Assembly (NCBI RefSeq): GCF_030816915.1
Contig: NZ_JAUSYN010000002.1
Span: 1,749,501 to 1,813,500 of the forward strand
Source of the DNA: Streptomyces sp. B3I8
Lineage (GTDB): Bacteria; Actinomycetota; Actinomycetes; Streptomycetales; Streptomycetaceae
Direction of reading: 5' to 3'
DNA: 64,000 nucleotides
The first letter of the stretch is position 1, and each line of letters starts with the position of its first letter. This document shows, piece after piece, positions 53,057 to 62,122 of this stretch. The notes below the pieces were generated by a model, which did not search any database, had not been told where the DNA came from, and was given only the letters and a program-made list of their open reading frames with translations. A program made the position numbers and the translations under genes.

Positions 53057-53773
53057 ATGACAATCGGGGCTCGCCGCAGGATGGGTGTCGAGGAGCGGCG
53101 GCAGCAGTTGATCGGCGTCGCCCTCGAACTGTTCAGCCGACGCTCCCCCGACGAGGTCTCCATCGACGAGATAGCCTCGGCCGCCGGCATCTCACGGCCG
53201 CTGGTCTACCACTACTTCCCCGGCAAACTCAGCCTGTACGAGGCCGCGTTGAAGCGCGCCTCGGAGGATCTCGCCGGACGTTTCACCGAACCGCACGAGG
53301 GTCCGCTCGGCGCCCGGCTGCTGCGGGTGATGCGCCGCTTCTTCGACTTCGTCGAGGACCACGGCCCCGGTTTCTCCGCCCTGATGCGCGGCGGTCCCGC
53401 CGTCGGCTCCTCGCGGACCAACGCGCTCGTCGACTCCGTGCGCCAGGCCGCGTACGTCCAGATCCTGTCGCACCTGGGCTTCGAGCCGGGAGCCAAGGCC
53501 CCGCCAGCCCAGCTGGAGCTCGTCGTCCGGTCCTGGATCTCGCTGGTCGAGTCGACGGCGCTGATCTGGTTGGAGGGCCGCCGCATCCCGCGCGGTGCGC
53601 TGGAGGTGCAGCTCGTGCACGACTTCGCCGCGCTGGCGGCCGTCGGCGCGGCGCACGACGAGGAGATGAGCGACGTGCTGCGCGCCATGGTCAAGGAGGA
53701 GCCGGACGACAGCCCGTTCACCGACCTGGTCGCCCGGCTCGTCGCCCTGGCCACTCCCCCCGACGCCTCCTGA
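53057..53773 (+). CDS. TetR-family transcriptional regulator
   Basis: 238-residue TetR/AcrR-type repressor. HTH at about 14-60: RRQQLIGVALELFSRRSPDE, VSIDEIASAAGISRPLVYHY, FPGKLSLYEAAL. The helical ligand domain follows (about 75-225) with LLRVMRRFFDFVEDHGPGFS and VVRSWISLVESTALIWLEG. ATG 53057 lacks a Shine-Dalgarno sequence and is six bases from TAAAGT, so the mRNA is probably leaderless. The four 12-bp repeats directly upstream are the obvious binding region for itself or another regulator. It converges on the isomerase gene. Confidence 0.9.
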   Translation: MTIGARRRMGVEERRQQLIGVALELFSRRSPDEVSIDEIASAAGISRPLVYHYFPGKLSLYEAALKRASEDLAGRFTEPHEGPLGARLLRVMRRFFDFVEDHGPGFSALMRGGPAVGSSRTNALVDSVRQAAYVQILSHLGFEPGAKAPPAQLELVVRSWISLVESTALIWLEGRRIPRGALEVQLVHDFAALAAVGAAHDEEMSDVLRAMVKEEPDDSPFTDLVARLVALATPPDAS

Positions 53774-53780
53774 AGCCTGC

Positions 53781-54134
53781 TCAGCCCTCGAACTTCCGGT
53801 AGGAGGGGTCGAGTTCGCGCACCTCGGCGGAGGTGTGCAGCCGCTCCTCGCCCGTTCGCAGATGCGTGCGCAGCAGGTCCAGCGCCGCCTCGGTGAGCCT
53901 GGCCTTGGTCTCGTCCGTGCGGCCGGGCAGCAGCGCGATCGAGACGTGGACGTGCGCGTGCCCCTCGGTGTCGGGGCCGACCGTCACGTCCTCGGTGCGC
54001 ACGAAGCGTGTCTTGCACGCCTCCGGCTTCGCCGCCGCCGTCTCCACGAGATCGGCGTGCAGTGCCGTGGCGAAACCCTTCCGGTCGAAGCCGGACGCGA
54101 GCGTGTCCGAGTACTCGACGGTGACCTGCGGCAT
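53781..54134 (-). CDS. 5-carboxymethyl-2-hydroxymuconate isomerase family protein
   Basis: 117-residue tautomerase-superfamily protein (CHMI family). MPQVTVEYSDTLASGFDRKG leaves the conserved Pro1 after Met removal, the catalytic base in this superfamily. HVHVSIALLPGRTDETKARL and the C-terminal SAEVRELDPSYRKFEG are typical of CHMI. No homoprotocatechuate pathway genes are nearby, so the substrate is uncertain. Start ATG 54134 is preferred over one eight codons upstream because it places Pro at position 2 and has CAGGGG upstream. Confidence 0.88.
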   Translation of the reverse strand: MPQVTVEYSDTLASGFDRKGFATALHADLVETAAAKPEACKTRFVRTEDVTVGPDTEGHAHVHVSIALLPGRTDETKARLTEAALDLLRTHLRTGEERLHTSAEVRELDPSYRKFEG

Positions 54135-54208
54135 GAGCAACCCCTGACCTGATCTCATCGGAGAAACGGGGCCCGCCGGCCAGAACGCGGCAGGCGGGCC
54201 CCCTCACC

Positions 54209-57200
54209 CTAACCGCGGGTGAAGACGGCGACCGTTCGGCCCGGGACCGTGAACGTACCGACCGCCCTGTCGTACGAGGCGCGCTTCACCACCGGGTCCG
54301 CGCCTTTCGCCTGCACCGGGTGCAGCGCGTACCGTGTCCCGGCCGCCGCCCTCACCGTCTGCCGCTGCTCCTGGGGCGTGGCGTTGAAGACCACGACGAG
54401 GTCGCCGAGGCTCATGGTGAGCACGCCGGGCGTCTCGCCCTCGCCCGACAGCGGGAAGGAGAGCCGGTCCTGCACCCGGGCCGCCGTGGAGAGGGAGAAG
54501 TCCTTCTCCGTCGTACGGATCCGCAGCAGGTCCCGGTACGCCGCCGAGGCGCCCTCGATCTGCGGGCACCCGACCTTCACCGAGCTCAACAGCGGCTTCG
54601 CGTACGGCCACTTGGAGGCGTTGTCCGCCGCCGGGGGCAGCCCGCGCCCGAAGCCGTTGCCGTCCGCGCAGTTCCAGTGGATGGCGTTGAACCAGTCGCC
54701 GCTGTCGAAGGAATTGCGGTCCAGGGACTTGGAGCGCAGCAGGTCGGTGCCTGCCTGGGAGAGCGCCGGGCCCTGCGAGAGGGCGGCCGTGGCCATCGCC
54801 AGGACCTGCGCACGGGCCCGGCCGGCGGCGGAGGTGTCCGTCGGCAGCTTGTAGGTGAGTGCGTCGAACAGGGACTCGTTGTCGTGCGCGTCGACGTAGG
54901 CGAGGGCGTCGCCGGGCGCGGCCGCGTAACCGGCGGGGGCACCGTTGTAGTCGACCTCCGCGCCGGTGACCTCCTTGCCGCCGCTGTCCGTGAACCGGTA
55001 TCCGGCCAGGTTGCCGCTGAGGCCCACCTTGAGGAGGTCCTGGTAGTGCAGCAGCCGCGCCTTCTGCTCGGCCTTCGTGCCGTTGGCGGCGGAGGCGTTG
55101 GGGTCGGTGTACAGGCCGCTCGCGAAGCCCTGCACGCCGGGGTCCTCGTCGAACGGGCTGCCCCCGCGCACGGCGTCACGGGCGCGGTCGGAGAAGGTGG
55201 CGACGCCGGTGCCGGCCATGTTCTTCTGCGTGGCCTGGACGAACCGGGCGTCGTCGGCGACCTCGCCGAAGTTCCAGCCCTCCCCGTAGAGGATGATCCT
55301 CTTCCCGTCGACGCCGTCCTTCTCCACGGTGAGCGCGTCGAGCGCCCTTCGGACGGCGAGGATGTCGGCCTTCGGGTGGTGGCCCATGAGGTCGAAGCGG
55401 AACCCGTCGACCTTGTACTCCCTGGCCCAGGTGACGATCGAGTCGCCGACCAGCTTGCCCATCATCGCGTTCTCGGGCGCGGTCCCCGCGCAGCAGGTGG
55501 AGGTGGCGACCGAGCCGTCGGCGAGCAGCCGCTGGTAGTAGCCGGGGACGATCTTGTCGAGGACGGAGGTGTCGGCCTGCCCGGAGGCGGCGGTGTGGTT
55601 GTAGACCACGTCCATCACGACCCGCAGCCCGTCCTGGTTGAGGGACTTCACCATCTGCCGGAACTGGACCGTACGGGCCGTGCCGTCCGGATCGGTGGCG
55701 TACGAGCCCTCGGGGACCGTGTAGTGGTACGGGTCGTAGCCCCAGTTGAACGCGTCCTTCGCGGCGGTCCTCGCCACGCATTCCTGCTGCTTGTCGGAGT
55801 CGGGGGCGAAGGAGGCGAGGTCGCAGTCGGGGGTGGCCCGGTCGGACGCCCGCTCGGGGACGGTGGCGAAGTCGAACACCGGCAGCAGGTGGACGTAGGA
55901 GGTGCCGGATTCGGCCAGCGCGCGCAGGTGCCTCGAGCCGTCGCTGTCCCTGTCGGTGAAGGCGAGATAGGTGCCCCGGTCCTTCGCCGGGACGGTGGTG
56001 TCGGCGACGGAGAAGTCGCGGACGTGCAGCTCCTGTATCTGCGCGTCCCGCAGCGGCACGGCCTTGGGCTTGTGCAGCGAGGACCAGCCGGACGGGGCGA
56101 GCCGTGCGTCGTCCAGGTCGACGACGAGGCTGCGCGCGGAGTCGGTGGTGAGGGCGACGGAGTAGGGGTCGGTGACCTTGTCGGTCACCACCTTCCCGGC
56201 CTGTCCGGTCCCCCCGGCGCCGGGGGCCCATACCTTCACGACGTACCGGTAGGGCTTGTTCCGCCACGACGCGGGCCCGGTGACGGACCACACACCCGTG
56301 GTGTCGTCGCGGTGCATCCGCACGGTACGGCCGTCCAGCTCCAGCGCCACGTTCCGCGCGGTGGGTGCCCAGACGGACAGGGTGGGCCGGCCGTGGTGGA
56401 ACGTGGGCCCGAGGTCGGCCTCGGTGGCGCCCGGGTAGAGGTCGTCGAGGACACCGGCGGTCTGCACGCCGGTCGCCGCGAGGACGGCGCCGTTCGCGGC
56501 CCGCTGGGTGGCGACGAGCTGCCCGCGCAGGGCGTCGCGCACCCGGTCGCGGTCGCGCGGGTCGACGGACCAGGCGGCGTAGTCCTTCAGATGCGGGAAC
56601 CTCGCCTTCTGGGCGTCGCTGAGCGTGGTGCCACTCAGCCGCAGCCAACGCTCGTCGTCGCTGGTCAGCGCCCCGTCCTTGACGGTGATCGAGCCGTCGG
56701 GGGAGGAGAGGAGCTGGGTGGAGGCGGCACCGTCCACGCCGTTCCAGGCGACGGTGTCCCGGTCGATCCAGACGGCCTTGGACGTGCCGAGGTCGAGCGC
56801 GGCCGCGCCGCCCGCGGGCTGCGGCAGCAGGTGTTCCTCCTGGCCGCTCACCAGCCACACCTCGTGGCCGTCGGCGGCGGTGAGGTCGAGCGACTGGTCG
56901 GCGGAGAGGTCCTTCTCGTCTCCGTTGTGGAGGATGTAGCCGAGACCGGTGGCACCCGTGGTGAGCGGCACCTCGAAGACAGCGCCATAGCTGTCAGTCT
57001 TCACCGGCTTCAGGGGTGCCGACCAGTCGGTGGGGTGCGCGGCGCCGGTCCAGACATGCAGCCCCCAGCCGTCGTAGTCGCCGTCGGCGCGGTGGTAGTG
57101 CAGGACGGCCTTGGTGGTGTCCTGCGCCGGATGGTCGGGCCTCTGTGTGACGACGCCGGCGTCGCCCTGCGCGATCCACACCTCCCCCGTCCTGGTGACG

Positions 57201-59677
57201 TCGATGGACCGGTCGGCGGCGACGTCCTTGTCACCGTCCTTGTCGACGACGAGGAAGCCGACGTTCGACGCGCCCGGCTCGAGTTTCACCCAGGCGAAGG
57301 CGCCGTAGGCGTCACGGCCGCTGAAGGGATGCCCGGCGGGCCAGGTGGTCGCCTCGCCGTCGGCCAGGTCGCCCCATGCGTACAGGTTCCAGTCGGCGTA
57401 GTCGCCGTCGCCGCGCTTGTAGTGGACGATCGCGTAGTCGCGGGTGGAGGCGGTGGGGGGCTGCGCGGCGGGCGGGGTGCCGGAGGTGGAGGCGGCGGTG
57501 GCGCTCGCGGTGCGGCCGGCGGAGTCCACGACGACCGCCTTGTAGCGCAGGGCGGTGCCGGGCTCCACGTCCGCGCCGAGGGTCTGGGTGACCTTGTAGG
57601 GAGCGTGGTCGGCGGAGCCGAGGACCTGCCACCTGTCGGTGCCGGTCCGGGCGGCGAAGACGACCCTGTTGAGCTGTCCGCCGTCGACGTCCGCGGTGAG
57701 TTCCACGGTGCCGGTGGCGCCGGCCGCCGGGGCCTCGAGGGCGATCGTCGGCTCGGTGGCGGGCTTCTCCAGCGGTGCGGCCGCCTCGAGGACGATCGCG
57801 GACCCGGCGGGGACGGTGACGGTCACCTTGCGGTCCGTGCCGGAGGTGACGTTCGCCCTGGTGCCGTAGATGCCCCGGTAGGTCATGCGGGCGGAGCCGG
57901 TGGCGAAGGTGGCCGTCCTGGCGTCGTCGGCGTTGTTGAAGGCGACGACGTACTCGTCTTTATCGCCTCCGGTGCGGGTGAAGGCGTAGACACCGGCCCC
58001 GTCGGCCGCGTACCGCTCGGTCTGGACGCCGTCGGTGAGGGCGGGGTTGGCCTTGCGCAGTTCGGCGAGCGCGGCGATCCGCTTGTAGAGCGGGGAGTTG
58101 GTGTCGTAGGCGTCGCTCGCGTGGGTGCGGGCGGTGCCGATCTCGTCGTCGTCGAGGTAGTCGGCGACCTTCGAGGCGAACATGGTCTGACGGGCGTCCT
58201 TGTCGCCGCCCGCGCCGGTGAAGCCCTGTTCGTCGCCGTAGTAGACGACGGGGTTGCCGCGGCCGAGGAACATCAGCTCGTTGGCGAGCCGGTCCTTGGC
58301 GAGGAGTTGGGCGTCGGTGGCCTTGGGGTTGTCCTGGTTCAGGAAGTACCCGATGCGGCCCATGTCGTGGTTGCCGAGGAAGGTGACCTGTTCGTAGGCG
58401 TTGGCCTTGTCGGTCGTGTACTTGTAGTCGCCGCCGAAGACGGACGCGAGTTTCTTGGCGCTGCCGCCCTGGGAGGCGTAGGCGCGGGCCGCGTCCTGGA
58501 ACGGGAAGTCGAGAGTGGCGTCGAGGCGCCCCTGGGTGACGTAGGGGGCGGTGACGGAGGTGTCGGCGGAGTAGACCTCGCCGTACTGGAAGAAGTCCTT
58601 GCGGCCGTGGCGGGCCGCGTACGCGTCGAGGGCGGTGGCCCACTGCGTCCAGAACTCCATGTTCACGTGCTTGACGGTGTCGATGCGGAACCCGTCGACG
58701 TCGAAGTCGCGCACCCAGCGCTCGTAGATCCTCTCCATGCCGCGGACGACCTCGGGGCGCTCGGTCCACAGGTCGTCGAGGCCGGAGAAGTCGCCGTAGG
58801 TGGCGGACTCGCCGGCGTAGGTGGAGTCGCCGCGGTTGTGGTACATCGTCGGGTCGTTGAGCCAGGCGGGGACCTTGGCGTCCTTGTCGGCGGCGGCGAC
58901 GGCGGGGGTGCGCGGGAAGGAACCGGCGTCGACGGCGGGGAAGTCGGTCCTGCCGTGCTTGCCTTGCTTGCCGTTCTCGCCGCCCACGTAGTCGGTGTCG
59001 TCGAAGGGCCTGCCGTCCTTCGTGAGGTACGGAAAGGCGCCCTTGGAGAGGTAGTCGTGGGACTTTCCCTCGTAGTCGACGACGTCGGCGGTGTGGTTGG
59101 TGATGACGTCGAAGAAAACCTTCATGCCCTTGGCGTGGGCTTTGTCGATGAGGGTCTCGAGGTCCGCGTTCGTCCCGAAGTGCGGGTCGACCTTGGTGAA
59201 GTCGGTGATCCAGTAACCGTGGTAGCCGGCCGAGGCGTTGTCGCCGGTGCCCTGCACGGGGCGGTTCTTGAAGATCGGGGCGAGCCAGAGAGCGGTGGTG
59301 CCGAGGCCCTTGATGTAGTCGAGCCGCTTCGTCAGGCCCTTGAGATCGCCGCCCTGGTAGAAGCCCTTGTCGGTGGGGTCGTAGCCGGTGGCGAGGCGGG
59401 AGCCGGTGAGTCCGCCCCGGTCGTTGGCGGTGTCGCCGTTGGCGAAACGGTCCGGCATGACGAAGTAGAACTGCTCGCGGGTCGCGTCGTGGCGCGCGGG
59501 CTGGGCGGCGAGCTTCGCGTCCGACGGAGGCGCGGGCGGGGTCTGGGCCTGGGCCTGGGCCCGTGCGGCGACCGGGCTGAGGAGGGCGGCGGCGAGCGCG
59601 GCCGCGGTGAGGGCGGCGACGCGGCCGCGCTGTGGGGTGCGGCGCCCGGACAGGGGCGTCCGCCGTCTCGGTCTCAC
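54209..59677 (-). CDS. amylopullulanase with two GH13 catalytic domains, secreted
   Basis: 1822-residue exported enzyme. The signal peptide runs to about residue 40 (RVAALTAAALAAALLSPVAA). Domain 1 (about 65-640) is a GH13 alpha-amylase-type module: DVITNH (~188), GFRIDTVKH (~329), YGEVYS (~364), LGNHDMGR (~431). A beta-sandwich follows (~645-735), then two CBM41/pullulanase-associated starch-binding domains (~745-850, IVHYKRGDGDYADWNLYAWG; ~850-950, VLHYHRADGDYDGWGLHVW). From ~960 comes a pullulanase: CBM48-like region, VVMDVVYNHT (~1352), DGFRFDLMGHH (~1423), GEGWNFGE (~1465) and DAHDNESLFD (~1594). It should cut both alpha-1,4 and alpha-1,6 bonds. GTG 59677 has GAGGAG eight bases upstream. 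Confidence 0.93.
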   Translation of the reverse strand: MRPRRRTPLSGRRTPQRGRVAALTAAALAAALLSPVAARAQAQAQTPPAPPSDAKLAAQPARHDATREQFYFVMPDRFANGDTANDRGGLTGSRLATGYDPTDKGFYQGGDLKGLTKRLDYIKGLGTTALWLAPIFKNRPVQGTGDNASAGYHGYWITDFTKVDPHFGTNADLETLIDKAHAKGMKVFFDVITNHTADVVDYEGKSHDYLSKGAFPYLTKDGRPFDDTDYVGGENGKQGKHGRTDFPAVDAGSFPRTPAVAAADKDAKVPAWLNDPTMYHNRGDSTYAGESATYGDFSGLDDLWTERPEVVRGMERIYERWVRDFDVDGFRIDTVKHVNMEFWTQWATALDAYAARHGRKDFFQYGEVYSADTSVTAPYVTQGRLDATLDFPFQDAARAYASQGGSAKKLASVFGGDYKYTTDKANAYEQVTFLGNHDMGRIGYFLNQDNPKATDAQLLAKDRLANELMFLGRGNPVVYYGDEQGFTGAGGDKDARQTMFASKVADYLDDDEIGTARTHASDAYDTNSPLYKRIAALAELRKANPALTDGVQTERYAADGAGVYAFTRTGGDKDEYVVAFNNADDARTATFATGSARMTYRGIYGTRANVTSGTDRKVTVTVPAGSAIVLEAAAPLEKPATEPTIALEAPAAGATGTVELTADVDGGQLNRVVFAARTGTDRWQVLGSADHAPYKVTQTLGADVEPGTALRYKAVVVDSAGRTASATAASTSGTPPAAQPPTASTRDYAIVHYKRGDGDYADWNLYAWGDLADGEATTWPAGHPFSGRDAYGAFAWVKLEPGASNVGFLVVDKDGDKDVAADRSIDVTRTGEVWIAQGDAGVVTQRPDHPAQDTTKAVLHYHRADGDYDGWGLHVWTGAAHPTDWSAPLKPVKTDSYGAVFEVPLTTGATGLGYILHNGDEKDLSADQSLDLTAADGHEVWLVSGQEEHLLPQPAGGAAALDLGTSKAVWIDRDTVAWNGVDGAASTQLLSSPDGSITVKDGALTSDDERWLRLSGTTLSDAQKARFPHLKDYAAWSVDPRDRDRVRDALRGQLVATQRAANGAVLAATGVQTAGVLDDLYPGATEADLGPTFHHGRPTLSVWAPTARNVALELDGRTVRMHRDDTTGVWSVTGPASWRNKPYRYVVKVWAPGAGGTGQAGKVVTDKVTDPYSVALTTDSARSLVVDLDDARLAPSGWSSLHKPKAVPLRDAQIQELHVRDFSVADTTVPAKDRGTYLAFTDRDSDGSRHLRALAESGTSYVHLLPVFDFATVPERASDRATPDCDLASFAPDSDKQQECVARTAAKDAFNWGYDPYHYTVPEGSYATDPDGTARTVQFRQMVKSLNQDGLRVVMDVVYNHTAASGQADTSVLDKIVPGYYQRLLADGSVATSTCCAGTAPENAMMGKLVGDSIVTWAREYKVDGFRFDLMGHHPKADILAVRRALDALTVEKDGVDGKRIILYGEGWNFGEVADDARFVQATQKNMAGTGVATFSDRARDAVRGGSPFDEDPGVQGFASGLYTDPNASAANGTKAEQKARLLHYQDLLKVGLSGNLAGYRFTDSGGKEVTGAEVDYNGAPAGYAAAPGDALAYVDAHDNESLFDALTYKLPTDTSAAGRARAQVLAMATAALSQGPALSQAGTDLLRSKSLDRNSFDSGDWFNAIHWNCADGNGFGRGLPPAADNASKWPYAKPLLSSVKVGCPQIEGASAAYRDLLRIRTTEKDFSLSTAARVQDRLSFPLSGEGETPGVLTMSLGDLVVVFNATPQEQRQTVRAAAGTRYALHPVQAKGADPVVKRASYDRAVGTFTVPGRTVAVFTRG

Positions 59678-59753
59678 AGGGTGAACTCCTCGGGGATGCG
59701 GCTCGGTTGCTGAACCCCGCCACGGCGGCGGCGATGCTGCCGGGCGCGGCGTG

Positions 59754-59852
59754 ACCGTATCGCCGCCGCAAGGGTTGCAGCAAGAGGCATGAAACCCATA
59801 GCAAGAAGTTTCAACGACTGTCTTGACGTACCTCGCGCAACTGCCGCACGCT
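59754..59852. promoter_or_regulatory. divergent pullulanase/amylase promoter region with GCAAG/CTTGC boxes
   Basis: Three GCAAG motifs at 59768, 59780 and 59801. Minus strand: TTGCTG (59778-59783) and TACGGT (59754-59759), spacer 18, fit a pullulanase promoter and overlap the boxes. Plus strand: TTGACG (59823-59828) and CACGCT (59847-59852), spacer 18, fit an amylase promoter. Similar motifs near Streptomyces amylase genes are targets of the LacI-type maltose repressor MalR/Reg1; binding here is inferred. Confidence 0.5.
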
Positions 59853-59926
59853 CGGCTCGCGTTGAAAAGGCGGACTCCGCGGCTCCCCACCGCGAAAGCC
59901 GCTCTCCCCACTCGACGGAGCCGCAG

Positions 59927-62047
59927 ATGACGACCCCACACGGACAATCACCCGGCGCGCGCACCGGAGCCGCGAAGCACCTGGCCACCGCCGTGACCGC
60001 CGCCGCGCTCGCTCTCCCGCTGGCCCTCGCGGGCACTGTCGCGCTCCCGGCCGTCCCGGCGCGGGCGGACACCACCGCGAAGAACGACGTGATCGCCAAC
60101 CTCTGGGAGTGGAACTGGAAGTCGATCGCGCAGGAGTGCACGGACGTCCTCGGCCCGGCGGGCTACGGCGCGGTGCAGGTGGCCCCGCCCGCCGAATCGC
60201 TGAAGCAGACCAACCTCTACTGGTGGGACGTCTACCAGCCCTACTCCTACAACCTGAACAGCCGCTTCGGGACGGCGGCCGCGTTCTCCTCCATGGTCTC
60301 GACGTGCCACTCGGCGGGCGTGAAGGTGTACGTGGACGCCGTGATCAACCACACCGCCGCGCAGACCGGCACCGGCTACCACGGCACGACGATCAGCGAC
60401 AAGTACGACACCCCGGACTTCGACTCCGCCGACTACCACCACGCCGGTGACGGCTACTGCAACGACGAGGACGGGACGATCGACGACTGGAACAACGTGC
60501 AGGAGGTGCAGAACTGCGAACTGCTCGGCCTGCCCGACCTGAAGACCGGCGACGACTCGGTCCGCTCGAAGATCGCGGGCTACCTCAACAAGCTGCTCGC
60601 GGCCGGTGCCGACGGCTTCCGCGTGGACGCCGCCAAGCACATCGCCGAGGCCGACATGGCCGCGATCGAGGCGAAGCTGGACAACACGTCCTCGGGCGCG
60701 GACCCGTACGTCTTCCAGGAGGTCTACCCCGGCACGACCCCGCAGCCGTCGGACTACTTCGCCTCCGGTGACGTCCTGGACTTCACCTACGCGAGCAAGC
60801 TGAAGTCCGCTTTCCAGGGCAACGTCTCCGACCTGTCGTCGCTCTCCTCCAGCGGCGTCCTGCCCGCCGCGAACGCGGTCGCCTTCGTCGCCAACCACGA
60901 CACCGAGCGCAACGGGCTGCACCTGTCCTACAAGGACGGCGACACGTACAAGCTGGCCAACCTGTTCGAGCTGGCGTACAAGGGCGCGACACCCACGGTC
61001 TACGCGAGCTGGAAGTGGAACGTCTCCGACGAGGCCCCGCCGAACTCGGGCGGCTTCGTCACCGACACGGACTGCTCGGGCGGCGGTTGGTACTGCCTGG
61101 ACCGCGACGCCGCCGTCCTCGGCATGGTCGCCTGGCACAACGCGACGGACACGGCGGCCGTCTCGAACTGGCAGAGCAAGTCGTCGAACGTGATCGGCTT
61201 CGGCCGCTCGGGCAAGGGCTTCTTCGCCCTCAACAACGGCTCTTCAGCCGCGAGTTACACGTTCACGACCGGCATGGCCGACGGCACGTACACGAACGTG
61301 ATCGACGGCGGCTCGACGAAGGTCACGGTCTCGGGCGGCAACGCATCGCTCACGGTTCCGGCGAAGGGGGCGGTGGCCTTCTACGACGGCTCGTACACCT
61401 GCCCGACGACGAGCTGCGACGGAGGCGGCAACGGGGGCGACGGCGGCTCCGGGACGACGGTCACGGCGACGTTCAACGAGTACGCCGCAACACCGTCCGG
61501 CACGAACGTGTACGTGGTCGGCTCGACGGCCGGCCTGGGCGCCTGGGACACGACGAAGGCGGTGAAACTGTCGTCGACGGGCTACCCCGTCTGGTCCGGC
61601 GAGGCCAACCTCCCCACGAACACGACCGTCACGTACAAGTACATCAAGAAGGACTCCTCGGGGAACGTCACCTGGGAGTCGAACGCGAACCGCTCGGCGA
61701 CGACGGCGACTTCGGCCCTGACCCTGAACAACACCTGGAACGTGGCGAGCACGGACGCCACGGACGTCACGTTCAACGTCAACGCGACGACGACACCTGG
61801 CACGAACACCTACGTCGTGGGCTCCCTCCCGTCCCTCGGCTCCTGGAACCCGGCGGACGCGATCCCCCTGTCCTCCGCGTCGTACCCGACCTGGAGCAAG
61901 CTGGTCATCGTCCCCAAGAGCACGGCGTTCACGTACAAGTATCTGAAGAAGGACACGTCAGGAAACGTCACCTGGGAGTCGGGCACGAACCGCTCGTACT
62001 CGACGGGGGCGTCGAGCGGCTGTACGACGAGTGACACCTGGAAGTGA
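59927..62047 (+). CDS. secreted alpha-amylase (GH13) with two C-terminal CBM20 domains
   Basis: 706-residue exported alpha-amylase. The signal peptide ends near VPARA (residue 47); the mature enzyme begins about NDVIANLWEWNWKSIAQECT. Catalytic motifs: DAVINH (137-142), DGFRVDAAKH with nucleophile Asp234, FQEVYPG with acid Glu265, and NHDTER with Asp325. After a Gly-rich linker (about 497-510) come two starch-binding domains of the CBM20 type (about 511-607 and 612-706), each with the YVVGS, LGAW/LGSW, YKYIKKD/YKYLKKD and VTWES motifs. ATG 59927 has GGAG six bases upstream. Convergent with the crystallin-like gene. Confidence 0.95.
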   Translation: MTTPHGQSPGARTGAAKHLATAVTAAALALPLALAGTVALPAVPARADTTAKNDVIANLWEWNWKSIAQECTDVLGPAGYGAVQVAPPAESLKQTNLYWWDVYQPYSYNLNSRFGTAAAFSSMVSTCHSAGVKVYVDAVINHTAAQTGTGYHGTTISDKYDTPDFDSADYHHAGDGYCNDEDGTIDDWNNVQEVQNCELLGLPDLKTGDDSVRSKIAGYLNKLLAAGADGFRVDAAKHIAEADMAAIEAKLDNTSSGADPYVFQEVYPGTTPQPSDYFASGDVLDFTYASKLKSAFQGNVSDLSSLSSSGVLPAANAVAFVANHDTERNGLHLSYKDGDTYKLANLFELAYKGATPTVYASWKWNVSDEAPPNSGGFVTDTDCSGGGWYCLDRDAAVLGMVAWHNATDTAAVSNWQSKSSNVIGFGRSGKGFFALNNGSSAASYTFTTGMADGTYTNVIDGGSTKVTVSGGNASLTVPAKGAVAFYDGSYTCPTTSCDGGGNGGDGGSGTTVTATFNEYAATPSGTNVYVVGSTAGLGAWDTTKAVKLSSTGYPVWSGEANLPTNTTVTYKYIKKDSSGNVTWESNANRSATTATSALTLNNTWNVASTDATDVTFNVNATTTPGTNTYVVGSLPSLGSWNPADAIPLSSASYPTWSKLVIVPKSTAFTYKYLKKDTSGNVTWESGTNRSYSTGASSGCTTSDTWK

Positions 62048-62069
62048 ACGGCGGCTGGAACGCCACGCC

Positions 62070-62103
62070 GGCCCGGTCCGTCGCTCGTGCGGCGGACCGG
62101 GCC
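62070..62103. terminator. bidirectional hairpin terminator
   Basis: 15-bp stem with one G-U pair (arms 62070-62084 and 62089-62103, loop TCGT) between the converging amylase and crystallin-like genes. Confidence 0.75.
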
Positions 62104-62122
62104 TTGTCAGGATTCTGTCGAC

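Noticed and set aside
54320..59713. A huge open frame on the plus strand opposite the pullulanase gene
   Set aside because: It is rich in Val/Gly/Arg/Asp low-complexity sequence with no recognisable domain. It follows from the strong third-position GC of the real minus-strand gene.
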